A stretch of 16,782 nt of DNA, taken from Spirochaetales bacterium. GTDB lineage: Bacteria; Spirochaetota; Spirochaetia; Sphaerochaetales; Sphaerochaetaceae. The notes beneath the pieces were generated by a model. The model worked only from the letters and a program-made list of their open reading frames with translations, was not told the origin of the DNA and did no database searches. The stretch covers positions 1 to 16,782 of the forward strand of contig JALFCJ010000283.1 in assembly GCA_022771185.1 (NCBI GenBank), given 5' to 3'. The position numbers were made by a program, and so were the translations under genes. Shown in pieces: positions 1 to 7,108 of the stretch (positions are counted from its first letter, which is position 1; every line of letters starts with the position of its first letter).

Positions 1-1488
1 AAGACAGTGAGCACCGACACCGTCGAGGTTTGCATTGTATGCAATTGTTGTAATTCCGTTATAAAGAGGAACCATATAAGCTTCATCTGTAATGATGTTA
101 CAGATTTCTGTGTAGTATGGAAGACGATCGTCGCCCTGAGCTGAGCATCCCTTCTGTGAGAGAGCAAAGATTTCAGGAGCTCTTGGGTAACTTACGCTTT
201 CAGCAAATCTTGTAGGCTTGAAGAATCCTGCGATGGCGTCTGCATCTGGGATAGATGACAAGTTGTCGCAAAGATAAGCGTCGAAGTCACGGGAACCGTC
301 ACGGCTTCTGAGAGTTGTGTTGTCAACAGCATCAACCTTACAGTTGATTCCAATTGCCATGAGCTGAGCCTGGATAACCTTTGCAGCTGTCTCGTTGTTT
401 GTTCCAGCCTGTACGAGGATACCGAACTCTTCGTTGTTGTAATTAGAAGCTGCAAGATATTCTTTTGCCTTCTCTACATCCTTCTCTACAATATGTAAAC
501 CAGATGTTGGGTGACCTGTATACATTGGGCAAAGGTCTACATCGATGAGGACAGCGGCGCCATTGTTGACAGCGATGTTCACTTCTTCCTTGTCGATGGC
601 AGCCTGAACAGCCTTTCTGAAGTTGAGATCTGTGGTGATACCGTTTCTAGCATTCAGGTAAAGAGTGATTCTTCCTGTTGAAGAAGCGACATCTGTACCG
701 ATGTTAGGATCCTTCTCGAATCTTGTAACCATTTCGATGGATGGGTTACCCATTACATCGTAGTCGCCGTTCTGGAGGCCGAGGATCATTGTGTTTGGGT
801 CTGCAACCAATTCAATCTGGACTGTCTTGATTGCCGGAGCGCCTCTCCAATGGTCTTCGTTGGCTTCAAGTGTGATGTAGTCATTTGCAGCATATGCAAC
901 AAGCTTATATGGACCTGTTCCTACAGGAGCGTTCTGATATCCTTCATCTCCTACCTGTTCCCAATAACTCTTACATGCAATTCCTCCGACACGAGAAGCT
1001 ACACAGTATGGGAATGCTGCGTATGGAGCGGAAAGCTCGACTTCAACTGTATAAGGATCTACGATGCGGCACTCTTTGTAGTTGATGAGAAGAGGTCCGC
1101 CAAGTGGTCCCTGGGAGCCTTTGTCGAGAGAGAACTTTACGTCTTCTGCAGTCATCTCTTCACCGTTTGTAAACTTGACACCCTTTCTGAGATGGAAAGT
1201 ATAGACTGTACCATCTGAACTGATGTCATAGCTTTCAGCCAATGAATAAGAAAGAGATCCGTCATTCTCCAGACAGAGCAAGTTGTCGTAGACATTTGCC
1301 AAAACAATATTGTCATCTCCACCACAACCAGCACTTGTAAGATGGAAGAAACGATAAGGGTTTCCAGCTACTGTGAAAACAACCTTTGTTTTGTCTGCTT
1401 TTGGAGCTGATGTGGCTTCACTTGCTCCACCTGCAAACACAGGAACCAGCATTGCAACCAATAAAGCCAGTACCAATAATTTTTTCAT
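1..1488 (-). CDS. ABC transporter solute-binding protein, family 5 (C-terminus cut off by window edge)
   Basis: Open reading frame of 496 codons from ATG at 1488, still open at base 1, so only the last residues are missing (family members are usually about 500-550 aa). Residues 1-19 are a signal peptide (MKK, a Leu/Val-rich core, then VFA) and the mature protein would begin GGASE. There is no lipobox cysteine, so a soluble periplasmic protein is expected rather than a lipoprotein. The SBP_bac_5 signature is visible at about residues 84-121 (LAESY, then DGTVYTFHLRKGVKFTNGE, then MTAEDVKFS), and PVGTGPYKL lies near residues 188-196. An AGGAG Shine-Dalgarno sits just upstream. Only 17 bp separate it from the hydrolase gene, so it is probably the third gene of the RpiR-hydrolase operon, with permease and ATPase genes expected beyond base 1. 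Family 5 proteins bind peptides, nickel or oligosaccharides; the neighbours favour a sugar-related ligand, but this is inference. Confidence 0.9.
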   Translation of the reverse strand, partial: MKKLLVLALLVAMLVPVFAGGASEATSAPKADKTKVVFTVAGNPYRFFHLTSAGCGGDDNIVLANVYDNLLCLENDGSLSYSLAESYDISSDGTVYTFHLRKGVKFTNGEEMTAEDVKFSLDKGSQGPLGGPLLINYKECRIVDPYTVEVELSAPYAAFPYCVASRVGGIACKSYWEQVGDEGYQNAPVGTGPYKLVAYAANDYITLEANEDHWRGAPAIKTVQIELVADPNTMILGLQNGDYDVMGNPSIEMVTRFEKDPNIGTDVASSTGRITLYLNARNGITTDLNFRKAVQAAIDKEEVNIAVNNGAAVLIDVDLCPMYTGHPTSGLHIVEKDVEKAKEYLAASNYNNEEFGILVQAGTNNETAAKVIQAQLMAIGINCKVDAVDNTTLRSRDGSRDFDAYLCDNLSSIPDADAIAGFFKPTRFAESVSYPRAPEIFALSQKGCSAQGDDRLPYYTEICNIITDEAYMVPLYNGITTIAYNANLDGVGAHCL

Positions 1489-1505
1489 AATCTTTCTCCT
1501 TTCTG

Positions 1506-2261
1506 TCAAAGACAGTTATTTACCCAATCACATGCATATTCAAACCAAGTGGACGCATGAATATTTATTTCCTCTTCCCTTCCTGCCGTTATCTCTGTCC
1601 CGAGTGAAAGTGCATGGAGCCCTTTCTCATATATGTGAAGTTCAAAGGGGACATTGTTTTTACGTAGAGATGAAGCAAAGAACAGAGAGTTTTCTACAGG
1701 AACTTTTTCATCTTCCCATGTATGCCAGATAAAGAAGGGAGGAGTATTGACGTCAACCCTTTTATCAAGACTCACCCACTCTCTCAAAGCGGCATCAGAG
1801 CCACATAAGTTATCGAGAGTGATCTTATTCTCAAATTCTCCTGAAATAAGGACAGGATAAGAAAGAATACATCCATCAGGGCGGCATTCGTATCCCTTTA
1901 TTGCATCTTCCTTATCATAGAGGGTGGCAAGAGAAGCGGCCAAATGACCTCCTGCACTGAAACCGCAAAGAACTATCCTCTTATAGTCATAGTTCTTCTT
2001 TATGTAATCCATCGCCATTGCCGCTTCAGAAAGCTGTCTGGGGTAAAAGTCACCCTTTTTAGTGCTGTATTGCAATACTGCAGCATCAAAGCCTTTTGAA
2101 AGGAAGGCATATGCAATATCTTCCCCTTCCCTGGGATTACAGAAAAAGTATCCTCCACCTGGAATAATCAAAACCAAGGTATCCCTGACAACCCTGTCGT
2201 GAAGGTATAAATCAATAAACGGTATTTCATTATTCTGTTTTAGAAAAACTCTCTTATTCAT
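1506..2261 (-). CDS. Alpha/beta-hydrolase, acetyl-esterase / BD-FAE-like
   Basis: Encodes a 251-aa cytoplasmic hydrolase without a signal peptide. Numbered from the start chosen here, the oxyanion-hole motif PGGGY is at residues 34-38, the nucleophile elbow GFSAGG at 100-105 (Ser102), a likely acid Asp184 in the WEDEKVP segment, and the base His216 in GLHALS, giving a complete Ser-Asp-His set. The pattern is that of small carboxylesterases of the Aes/BD-FAE group, which remove acetyl groups from sugars and xylan fragments. ATG at 2261 is preferred over the in-frame ATG at 2282 because GGAGGG lies about six bases ahead of it; it overlaps the rpiR-type gene by 8 bp, which suggests translational coupling. 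The context (SIS-domain regulator before it, solute-binding protein after it) suggests intracellular deacylation of an imported compound. The exact substrate cannot be read from the sequence. Confidence 0.85.
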   Translation of the reverse strand: MNKRVFLKQNNEIPFIDLYLHDRVVRDTLVLIIPGGGYFFCNPREGEDIAYAFLSKGFDAAVLQYSTKKGDFYPRQLSEAAMAMDYIKKNYDYKRIVLCGFSAGGHLAASLATLYDKEDAIKGYECRPDGCILSYPVLISGEFENKITLDNLCGSDAALREWVSLDKRVDVNTPPFFIWHTWEDEKVPVENSLFFASSLRKNNVPFELHIYEKGLHALSLGTEITAGREEEINIHASTWFEYACDWVNNCL

Positions 2262-3129
2262 CTTTACCCTCCGAAGCGACATTCATCCAAGTCTCTTTCA
2301 AAGTCTCCAGAGCACTACCTGTATTTGTATTGATCAACATCTGATAGAGGATATCTACCACAATAAGCATCTGAAGTCTCGATACTGTTGCACCGTCTCT
2401 CACAATAGCCTCAGAGGGAACTACAGGAATATGGTAGTCCGCCATATTGGAAATAGGATTGTTTCCAGCCCTTGTAATAGCCACAATGGATGCACCCTTA
2501 TTCTTTGCAATTGATACAATGCTTTTTATCTCGGATTTCATTCCAGAATAAGAAAAAGCAATGACCAAATCTCTATTATCAAAGGAAGTGACCTGAACTT
2601 TGGCCAAATCAAAATCGTCATCGCAGTGAGACAATATACCGATTCTCACCAACTTCTGATGAAAGTCTTTTGCAACCACCCCGCTGGCTCCTACTCCGCA
2701 AATCAGGATATGGCGGCTGTCCACAATTCTCGACGTGACTTTTTCAAGAGTGGTTATATCCAACAGCCCTCTTAACCTATCGATGGAGGAAATGGCATTT
2801 ACCATGACGCTGTTAATGATCCCCTCGGAGGTTTCCATGGTACTTTCCTCCGCCATTCTCTCTATAGATCCGATATTCAGGTCGTCATAGTTTGTGGCTT
2901 TGGCGATCAAGAGCTTTAGTTCCTGAAAGCCGGATACATTTAACCTTTTGCAAAATCTTGTGACTGTCGCCGGGGATGTATTAATGAAATCCGCATATTC
3001 TGTAATCGTTGAGGTCAACAGTTTTCCAGGATTACTGATGATCGCATCTGCGACTATCAACTCCTTGGAGGAAAAACTATCTTTGTTATTCATTATTCTC
3101 AACAGGATTCCATTCATATTAATGACCAT
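2254..3129 (-). CDS. RpiR/MurR-family transcriptional regulator (HTH + SIS domains)
   Basis: Two-domain regulator of about 291 aa. The N-terminal HTH_6 domain (roughly residues 10-75) includes the typical ITEYADFINTSPATVTRFCK and LNVSGFQELK segments; a SIS sugar-phosphate-binding domain follows at about 140-260 with ICGVGASG and AFSYSGMKSE. Family members sense phosphosugars and control local sugar-catabolism or amino-sugar genes. The start is uncertain: ATG 3129 has GGAG 11 bases ahead; ATG 3117 begins MNGILLRI, which fits the family's usual N-terminus; a TTG at 3153 would extend it further but has no Shine-Dalgarno. The gene heads a leftward run with the hydrolase and the solute-binding protein, which are its most likely targets. 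A palindrome just upstream (3163-3182) may be its operator. Confidence 0.9.
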   Translation of the reverse strand: MVINMNGILLRIMNNKDSFSSKELIVADAIISNPGKLLTSTITEYADFINTSPATVTRFCKRLNVSGFQELKLLIAKATNYDDLNIGSIERMAEESTMETSEGIINSVMVNAISSIDRLRGLLDITTLEKVTSRIVDSRHILICGVGASGVVAKDFHQKLVRIGILSHCDDDFDLAKVQVTSFDNRDLVIAFSYSGMKSEIKSIVSIAKNKGASIVAITRAGNNPISNMADYHIPVVPSEAIVRDGATVSRLQMLIVVDILYQMLINTNTGSALETLKETWMNVASEGKDE

Positions 3130-3162
3130 AACCCCACATTCTCCAACTGTCAACGAAAATCT

Positions 3163-3182
3163 TTTTCAAATTTAATTGAAAA
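3163..3182. promoter_or_regulatory. Inverted repeat upstream of the RpiR gene, possible autoregulatory operator
   Basis: Perfect 7-bp arms TTTTCAA and TTGAAAA flank a 6-bp AT centre (ATTTAA). It lies 34 bp ahead of the preferred rpiR-type start, within the AT-rich stretch where the promoter should be. RpiR-family proteins bind AT-rich palindromes near their own genes, so an operator role is reasonable. AT-rich DNA produces such repeats by chance, so confidence is low. Confidence 0.35.
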
Positions 3183-3221
3183 TTTTTTTCACCTAAAGTT
3201 CATTTCTCTTGTTGAAGAGTG

Positions 3222-3252
3222 AAAAATCTCCACCTGGACACCCAAGTGGAGA
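3222..3252 (-). terminator. Intrinsic terminator of adhE
   Basis: Read on the minus strand, arms beginning TCTCCACTTGG and ending CCAGGTGGAGA pair over 11 bp (with one T-G wobble) around a 4-base loop (GTGT at 3238-3241), directly followed by TTTTTC at 3226-3221. It lies 25 bp after the adhE stop codon and separates adhE transcription from the RpiR operon. The T-run is only on the minus-strand exit side, so it works leftward. Confidence 0.9.
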
Positions 3253-3276
3253 AAGGAATTTTCAAGGAGGCTTTTT

Positions 3277-5889
3277 TTAGTTGCCTTTGTAGGCTTTCTT
3301 AAGGATCTCGATCATATCTTTGACCATAGGAACCCTTGGGTTTGCAGGAGAACACTGGTCTTCATAAGCCCTGACTGCAATCTTCTCAAGACTATTGTTC
3401 CACTCTTCTTCCCCTATACCGCAGGAAGAGAAGTTAGGATCAAGGCCAATTTCCTTCATAAGTTTATTTACAGCTTCTGCCAATGACTCGACACCCTCTT
3501 CAGGAGTTGAAGCTTTAAAACCAAGAAGCGCTGCAATCTCCTGATATCTTTCATCAGCCTTCCAAGTATTATATTTTGGCCATACTGAGAGTTTTGTGGG
3601 TACTTCTCCGTTATAGCGGATGACATGAGGAAGAAGAATACCGCAAGCATATCCATGGACTACATGGAACTCGGCTCCAACTTTATGTGCCATTGAGTGG
3701 TCCATACCCAAGAAAGAGTTTGCAAATGCCATACCAGCGATAGTTGCGGCATTATGCATTTTCTCTCTTGCCTCCAAATCATGTGGACCATCCTTGACTG
3801 CCCTTGGAAGATACTTGAATACAAGCTGGATAGCTTTCAAGCAGAGACCATCTGTAAAATCATTTGCAAGAACAGATACATATGCCTCTATAGCATGCGT
3901 AAGAACATCCATACCTGTCATAGCAGTAGAGCGGGCAGGAAGATTGGTTGTGAATTCAGCATCAACAATAGCTACAGTCGGAGTGAGGGAATAGTCTGTA
4001 AGAGGATATTTCTTGCCATTTGCTTTATCAGAGATTACAGCAAAAGGTGTAACTTCAGAACCCGTTCCGGATGTTGTAGGTATACAGATGAGCTTTGACA
4101 TTCTTCCAAGTTCAGGATACTTGAATGCTCTCTTTCTTATATCCATAAACTTCTGCTTCAAATCGTCGAAGTTTACTTCTGGATGCTCATAGAAAAGCCA
4201 CATTCCCTTTGCAGCATCCATTGATGAGCCTCCACCAAGTGCAATGATTGTATCTGGCTTGAATGCATTCATCAGCTGTACGCCTCTTTTTACTGTCTCG
4301 ATATCTGGATCCGGCTCTACGTCGCAGAAGAGCTGTACAGATACTGGAGTTCTTCTCTGATTCAGCTGGTCTGTAATCTTATTGACGAAACCAAACTCCA
4401 CCATTGATCTATCTGTAACAATAAAGACTTTATTGATGTTTCTGCAAGACTGAAGATACTGGATTGAGTTTCTCTCGAAGTAGATCTTCTGAGGCACCTT
4501 GAACCACTGCATTGTATTTCTCCTCTTTCCCACTTTCTTGACATTTAATAAGTTGACCGCAGAGACGTTTCCGCCAATGCTGTTTCTTCCATAGGAACCA
4601 CAACCCAGAGTAAGGGAAGGTAGGAATGAGTTATATACGTTACCAATACCACCGAAAGTTGAAGGAGAGTTCCAAATAATTCTCATTGCCTTAACTTTTT
4701 CGCCAAATGCATCTGCCATTGCCTGCTCTTTACAGTGGATAGCTGCAGAATGCCCAAGACCATTGAATTCAACCATCTGGGCAGCCTTTTCAAAGCCTTC
4801 TTTATCATCTTTGACTTTGAATACAGCAAGAACAGGAGAGAGTTTTTCTCTTGAAATAGGCTCTTTTGGTCCTACTGTTGTGCAAGGTACACAGAGGATG
4901 GAAGTATCTTCAGGAACAGAGAATCCAGCCTGGGAGGCTATCCAATATGCACTCTGCCCAACAAGAGCAGGCTGGAGCTTTGCATTCTCCACGTCCTCAT
5001 CTCCTACTGCCTTTCCAAACATATAGCGTGAGAGTTTGATCTTTTCTTCTTTATTTACAAAGTATGCTTTAAATCTCTTGAAAAGAGCCACAGCATCGTT
5101 ATAGACTTCTTCGTCAATTATTACAGCCTGCTCTGAAGCACAGATCATACCGTTGTCGAAAGACTTAGAAATAACAATGTCGTTGACAGCCTGCTCTACA
5201 TTTGCACTTTTGTTTATATAAGCAGGAACGTTACCAGCCCCAACACCCATAGCAGGCTTACCGCAACTATAAGCGGCCTTTACCATTGCGTTTCCGCCGG
5301 TTGCCAGAATTGATGCAACGCCATCATGATGAATAAGGGCTGTAGTCGCCTCCATACTTGGATGTTCGATCCACTGGATACAATCTTTTGGAGCTCCTGC
5401 AGCTACGGCGGCATCACGGATGACAATTGCAGCAGCCTTTGAGCACTCCTGTGCACTTGGGTGGAATGCAAAAATGATAGGGTTTCTTGTCTTAAGACAG
5501 ATGAGCGACTTAAAAATAACAGTTGAAGTCGGGTTTGTTACAGGTGTGATACCTGCAATGACTCCGATAGGGTCTGCGATCTCTGTAATTCCTGTTACCG
5601 AGTCTTCCGAGATTACACCTACAGTCTTCAGGTGTCTCATATTGTTTACAACATATTCACAGGCAAAGAGATTCTTCGTAGCCTTGTCTTCAAAGATACC
5701 TCTCTTTGTTTCTTCAATTGCTTTCTGCGCCAAGTCACCATGGTGATCAAGTCCAGCAACAGAGCATTTTGCTACAATGTAGTCCACCTGTTCCTGATTT
5801 AGATCAAGGAACTCGTCAAGAGCTTTTCCTGCTTTCTCTACCAAGGTATTTACTTCTTTCTGGTAATCTACTGTCTTCTCGTCAGCCAT
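3277..5889 (-). CDS. adhE: Bifunctional acetaldehyde-CoA/alcohol dehydrogenase AdhE
   Basis: 870 aa, the normal length for AdhE (E. coli about 890). It reduces acetyl-CoA to acetaldehyde and then ethanol with two NADH, the redox outlet of fermenting cells; the family forms cytoplasmic filaments called spirosomes. The N-terminal aldehyde dehydrogenase half (about residues 1-445) shows the nucleotide-binding ATGGNAMV near 196-203, GVGAGNVP at 215-222 and catalytic Cys250 in DNGMICASEQ. After a linker (446-462) the C-terminal iron-dependent alcohol dehydrogenase has GGGSSMDAAK at 552-561, IPTTSGTGSEVT at 603-614 and metal ligands matching Asp661, His665, His731 and His745. Start ATG 5889 follows GAGG at suitable spacing. 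It is a single-gene unit: an upstream AT-rich leader and a strong terminator behind it. No Rex-type operator (TTGTGAA-N4-TTCACAA) was seen upstream. Confidence 0.98.
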   Translation of the reverse strand: MADEKTVDYQKEVNTLVEKAGKALDEFLDLNQEQVDYIVAKCSVAGLDHHGDLAQKAIEETKRGIFEDKATKNLFACEYVVNNMRHLKTVGVISEDSVTGITEIADPIGVIAGITPVTNPTSTVIFKSLICLKTRNPIIFAFHPSAQECSKAAAIVIRDAAVAAGAPKDCIQWIEHPSMEATTALIHHDGVASILATGGNAMVKAAYSCGKPAMGVGAGNVPAYINKSANVEQAVNDIVISKSFDNGMICASEQAVIIDEEVYNDAVALFKRFKAYFVNKEEKIKLSRYMFGKAVGDEDVENAKLQPALVGQSAYWIASQAGFSVPEDTSILCVPCTTVGPKEPISREKLSPVLAVFKVKDDKEGFEKAAQMVEFNGLGHSAAIHCKEQAMADAFGEKVKAMRIIWNSPSTFGGIGNVYNSFLPSLTLGCGSYGRNSIGGNVSAVNLLNVKKVGKRRNTMQWFKVPQKIYFERNSIQYLQSCRNINKVFIVTDRSMVEFGFVNKITDQLNQRRTPVSVQLFCDVEPDPDIETVKRGVQLMNAFKPDTIIALGGGSSMDAAKGMWLFYEHPEVNFDDLKQKFMDIRKRAFKYPELGRMSKLICIPTTSGTGSEVTPFAVISDKANGKKYPLTDYSLTPTVAIVDAEFTTNLPARSTAMTGMDVLTHAIEAYVSVLANDFTDGLCLKAIQLVFKYLPRAVKDGPHDLEAREKMHNAATIAGMAFANSFLGMDHSMAHKVGAEFHVVHGYACGILLPHVIRYNGEVPTKLSVWPKYNTWKADERYQEIAALLGFKASTPEEGVESLAEAVNKLMKEIGLDPNFSSCGIGEEEWNNSLEKIAVRAYEDQCSPANPRVPMVKDMIEILKKAYKGN

Positions 5890-6020
5890 AAAAACCTCAC
5901 TATTAAGATATTTTTATATCCATAACTATGTATCGATAAATTTATATCTTATATTAGAAGAGAAAAGCAATACCCTTTTGATATTTTTTTATCTTTTTTT
6001 TAACTTAGGTTTTTATTTTC
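5890..6020. promoter_or_regulatory. adhE: AT-rich adhE promoter region with small palindromes
   Basis: 131 bp between adhE and the upstream barrel gene, strongly AT-rich. On the minus strand it contains several TATAAA/TATAAT-like hexamers; one option is TTGCTT, 18 bp, then TATAAA, but no single promoter stands out. Two palindromes occur close to adhE: GATAT-N4-ATATC at 5907-5920 and TATCGATA at 5931-5938. The T-runs near 5984-6006 lie after the barrel gene's stop only as A-runs on its strand, so no clear terminator for that gene is seen. Confidence 0.35.
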
Positions 6021-7043
6021 TTAATTTGAATATGTAAAAACAATTGATGGTAGGAATCTGTTTTCACCAATAAAATCGAAAGCTAAATTGATTGCCAGAG
6101 TAAAATCCTCCAAGGCACCCAAAACCGATAAAGAAAGAATACTACTAATCTCTTCATTCTTTACTATGTATTGATACTTCAGTCCTGCATCTACATATGC
6201 ATTCTTAAGTAGCTGGATACTCAAGTCTCCCGAGACTGAGACTGCCCTCTCTTTTCCAACACCCATTCCAGATAGAGAAGCTCCTATTCGAGGAACAAGA
6301 AGATTTAACTCCCCTTCCTCCGAATACATATCGCCTCTATAACTGACAGCAACAGTTGTATTTCCTATGATTGTAGATAAATAACTGGAAACACCAATAT
6401 TCTCTCCTATTATAGACGAAGTTGTGGCTCCAAAAGACAAATTATCATTAAAGAGCATTATTCCAAAAGACGAAGTAAATCTCTCAGATTCATCTACCTT
6501 CTCATATGCACTGAAGAGTGCGTTCTTCACCACATCGATATATGAAGAGACTTTCTTGTCTTCCCTAATAAGAGAGTTTCCTCCTCCAAGTCTAAACCCG
6601 AAAGCAAAGTGTTTTCCTAGTTTATATCCAAGATCTATCTCAAGATCTACCCCTGTATATATATTGAAAAAGGCTTTGTCGTCTCTTACTGTCCTATCTT
6701 CCAGCTTATTAGAGAACTTAGCTGTCAACGCAATTGAGCCTGAGACTACAGTACCCTGTAGTTCATTCTCCATATTCTGGATATAAGAGGTGGGGGAAGA
6801 TGAAAACAAAAGGGATGTATTATATGCTTCGCATGAAGAAGCAGATACTTTAAAAAGAATATTCTCTCTCATGAGAGGCAATGCCGCAGGGTTGACAAAT
6901 ACATCCTCTAAACTTCCACTGTAGGAAGGAGATCTAAGTGCACTGTATCTTTGAGCGCTGACTGCCCCGGACTCTCCTGAGGAAGCAAAAAGGCCAAAGA
7001 TAAAAAGAGATAATACAAATAGGGCACTTATTTTCTTTTTCAT
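6021..7043 (-). CDS. Predicted exported outer-membrane beta-barrel-like protein, unrecognised family
   Basis: 340 aa. Residues 1-20 form a signal peptide (MKKK followed by a Phe/Leu-rich core ending FGLFA), with cleavage likely near 20-30. The mature part starts with a Ser-rich stretch and VFVNPAALPLM at 48-58; an 'NPA' segment soon after the signal peptide is typical of FadL/PorV-like barrels and of several spirochaete surface proteins. The rest alternates short polar/hydrophobic stretches (e.g. GSIALTAKF, VDLEIDLGYKLGKHFAFGFRLGGG, NTTVAVSYRGDMY) as expected of transmembrane beta strands, and it ends FLPSIVFTYSN, a plausible closing strand. No known enzymatic motif is seen. The only usable ATG is 7043; AGGA lies almost on top of it, too close for a Shine-Dalgarno, while a TATACT hexamer ends 7 nt upstream. 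The function is unknown; pore, adhesin or structural barrel are possible. Confidence 0.75.
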   Translation of the reverse strand: MKKKISALFVLSLFIFGLFASSGESGAVSAQRYSALRSPSYSGSLEDVFVNPAALPLMRENILFKVSASSCEAYNTSLLFSSSPTSYIQNMENELQGTVVSGSIALTAKFSNKLEDRTVRDDKAFFNIYTGVDLEIDLGYKLGKHFAFGFRLGGGNSLIREDKKVSSYIDVVKNALFSAYEKVDESERFTSSFGIMLFNDNLSFGATTSSIIGENIGVSSYLSTIIGNTTVAVSYRGDMYSEEGELNLLVPRIGASLSGMGVGKERAVSVSGDLSIQLLKNAYVDAGLKYQYIVKNEEISSILSLSVLGALEDFTLAINLAFDFIGENRFLPSIVFTYSN

Positions 7044-7050
7044 TTCCTAC

Positions 7051-7079
7051 AGTATAACCATGAGAGAGGAAGATGGAAA
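7051..7079 (-). promoter_or_regulatory. Promoter of the barrel-protein gene (possible leaderless start)
   Basis: On the minus strand TTTCCA (7079-7074), a 17-bp spacer, then TATACT (7056-7051), a 5/6 match to the -10 consensus. The -10 ends 7 nt before the ATG at 7043, so transcription would start at or next to the start codon. Confidence 0.5.
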
Positions 7080-7101
7080 GAATGAAAAACCAGGCTATAA
7101 T
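7073..7101 (+). promoter_or_regulatory. Promoter of the dinB-trmL-proC-serS-pncB operon (possible leaderless start)
   Basis: A perfect TATAAT -10 at 7096-7101 ends 7 nt before the dinB ATG at 7109. At 17-bp spacing the -35 position reads ATGGAA, a poor match (3/6). No purine-rich Shine-Dalgarno lies between the -10 and the start. No obvious SOS box was seen. Confidence 0.5.
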
Positions 7102-7108
7102 GTAGATT

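Noticed and set aside
850..1218. 122-codon plus-strand frame inside the solute-binding protein region
   Set aside because: The minus frame is open for 496 codons with a signal peptide and family signature; this frame has none.
7082..7105. Seven-codon upstream frame (ATG 7082 to TAG 7103) in phase with dinB, possible leader peptide
   Set aside because: The dinB -10 hexamer lies inside it, so the likely transcript would not contain it.
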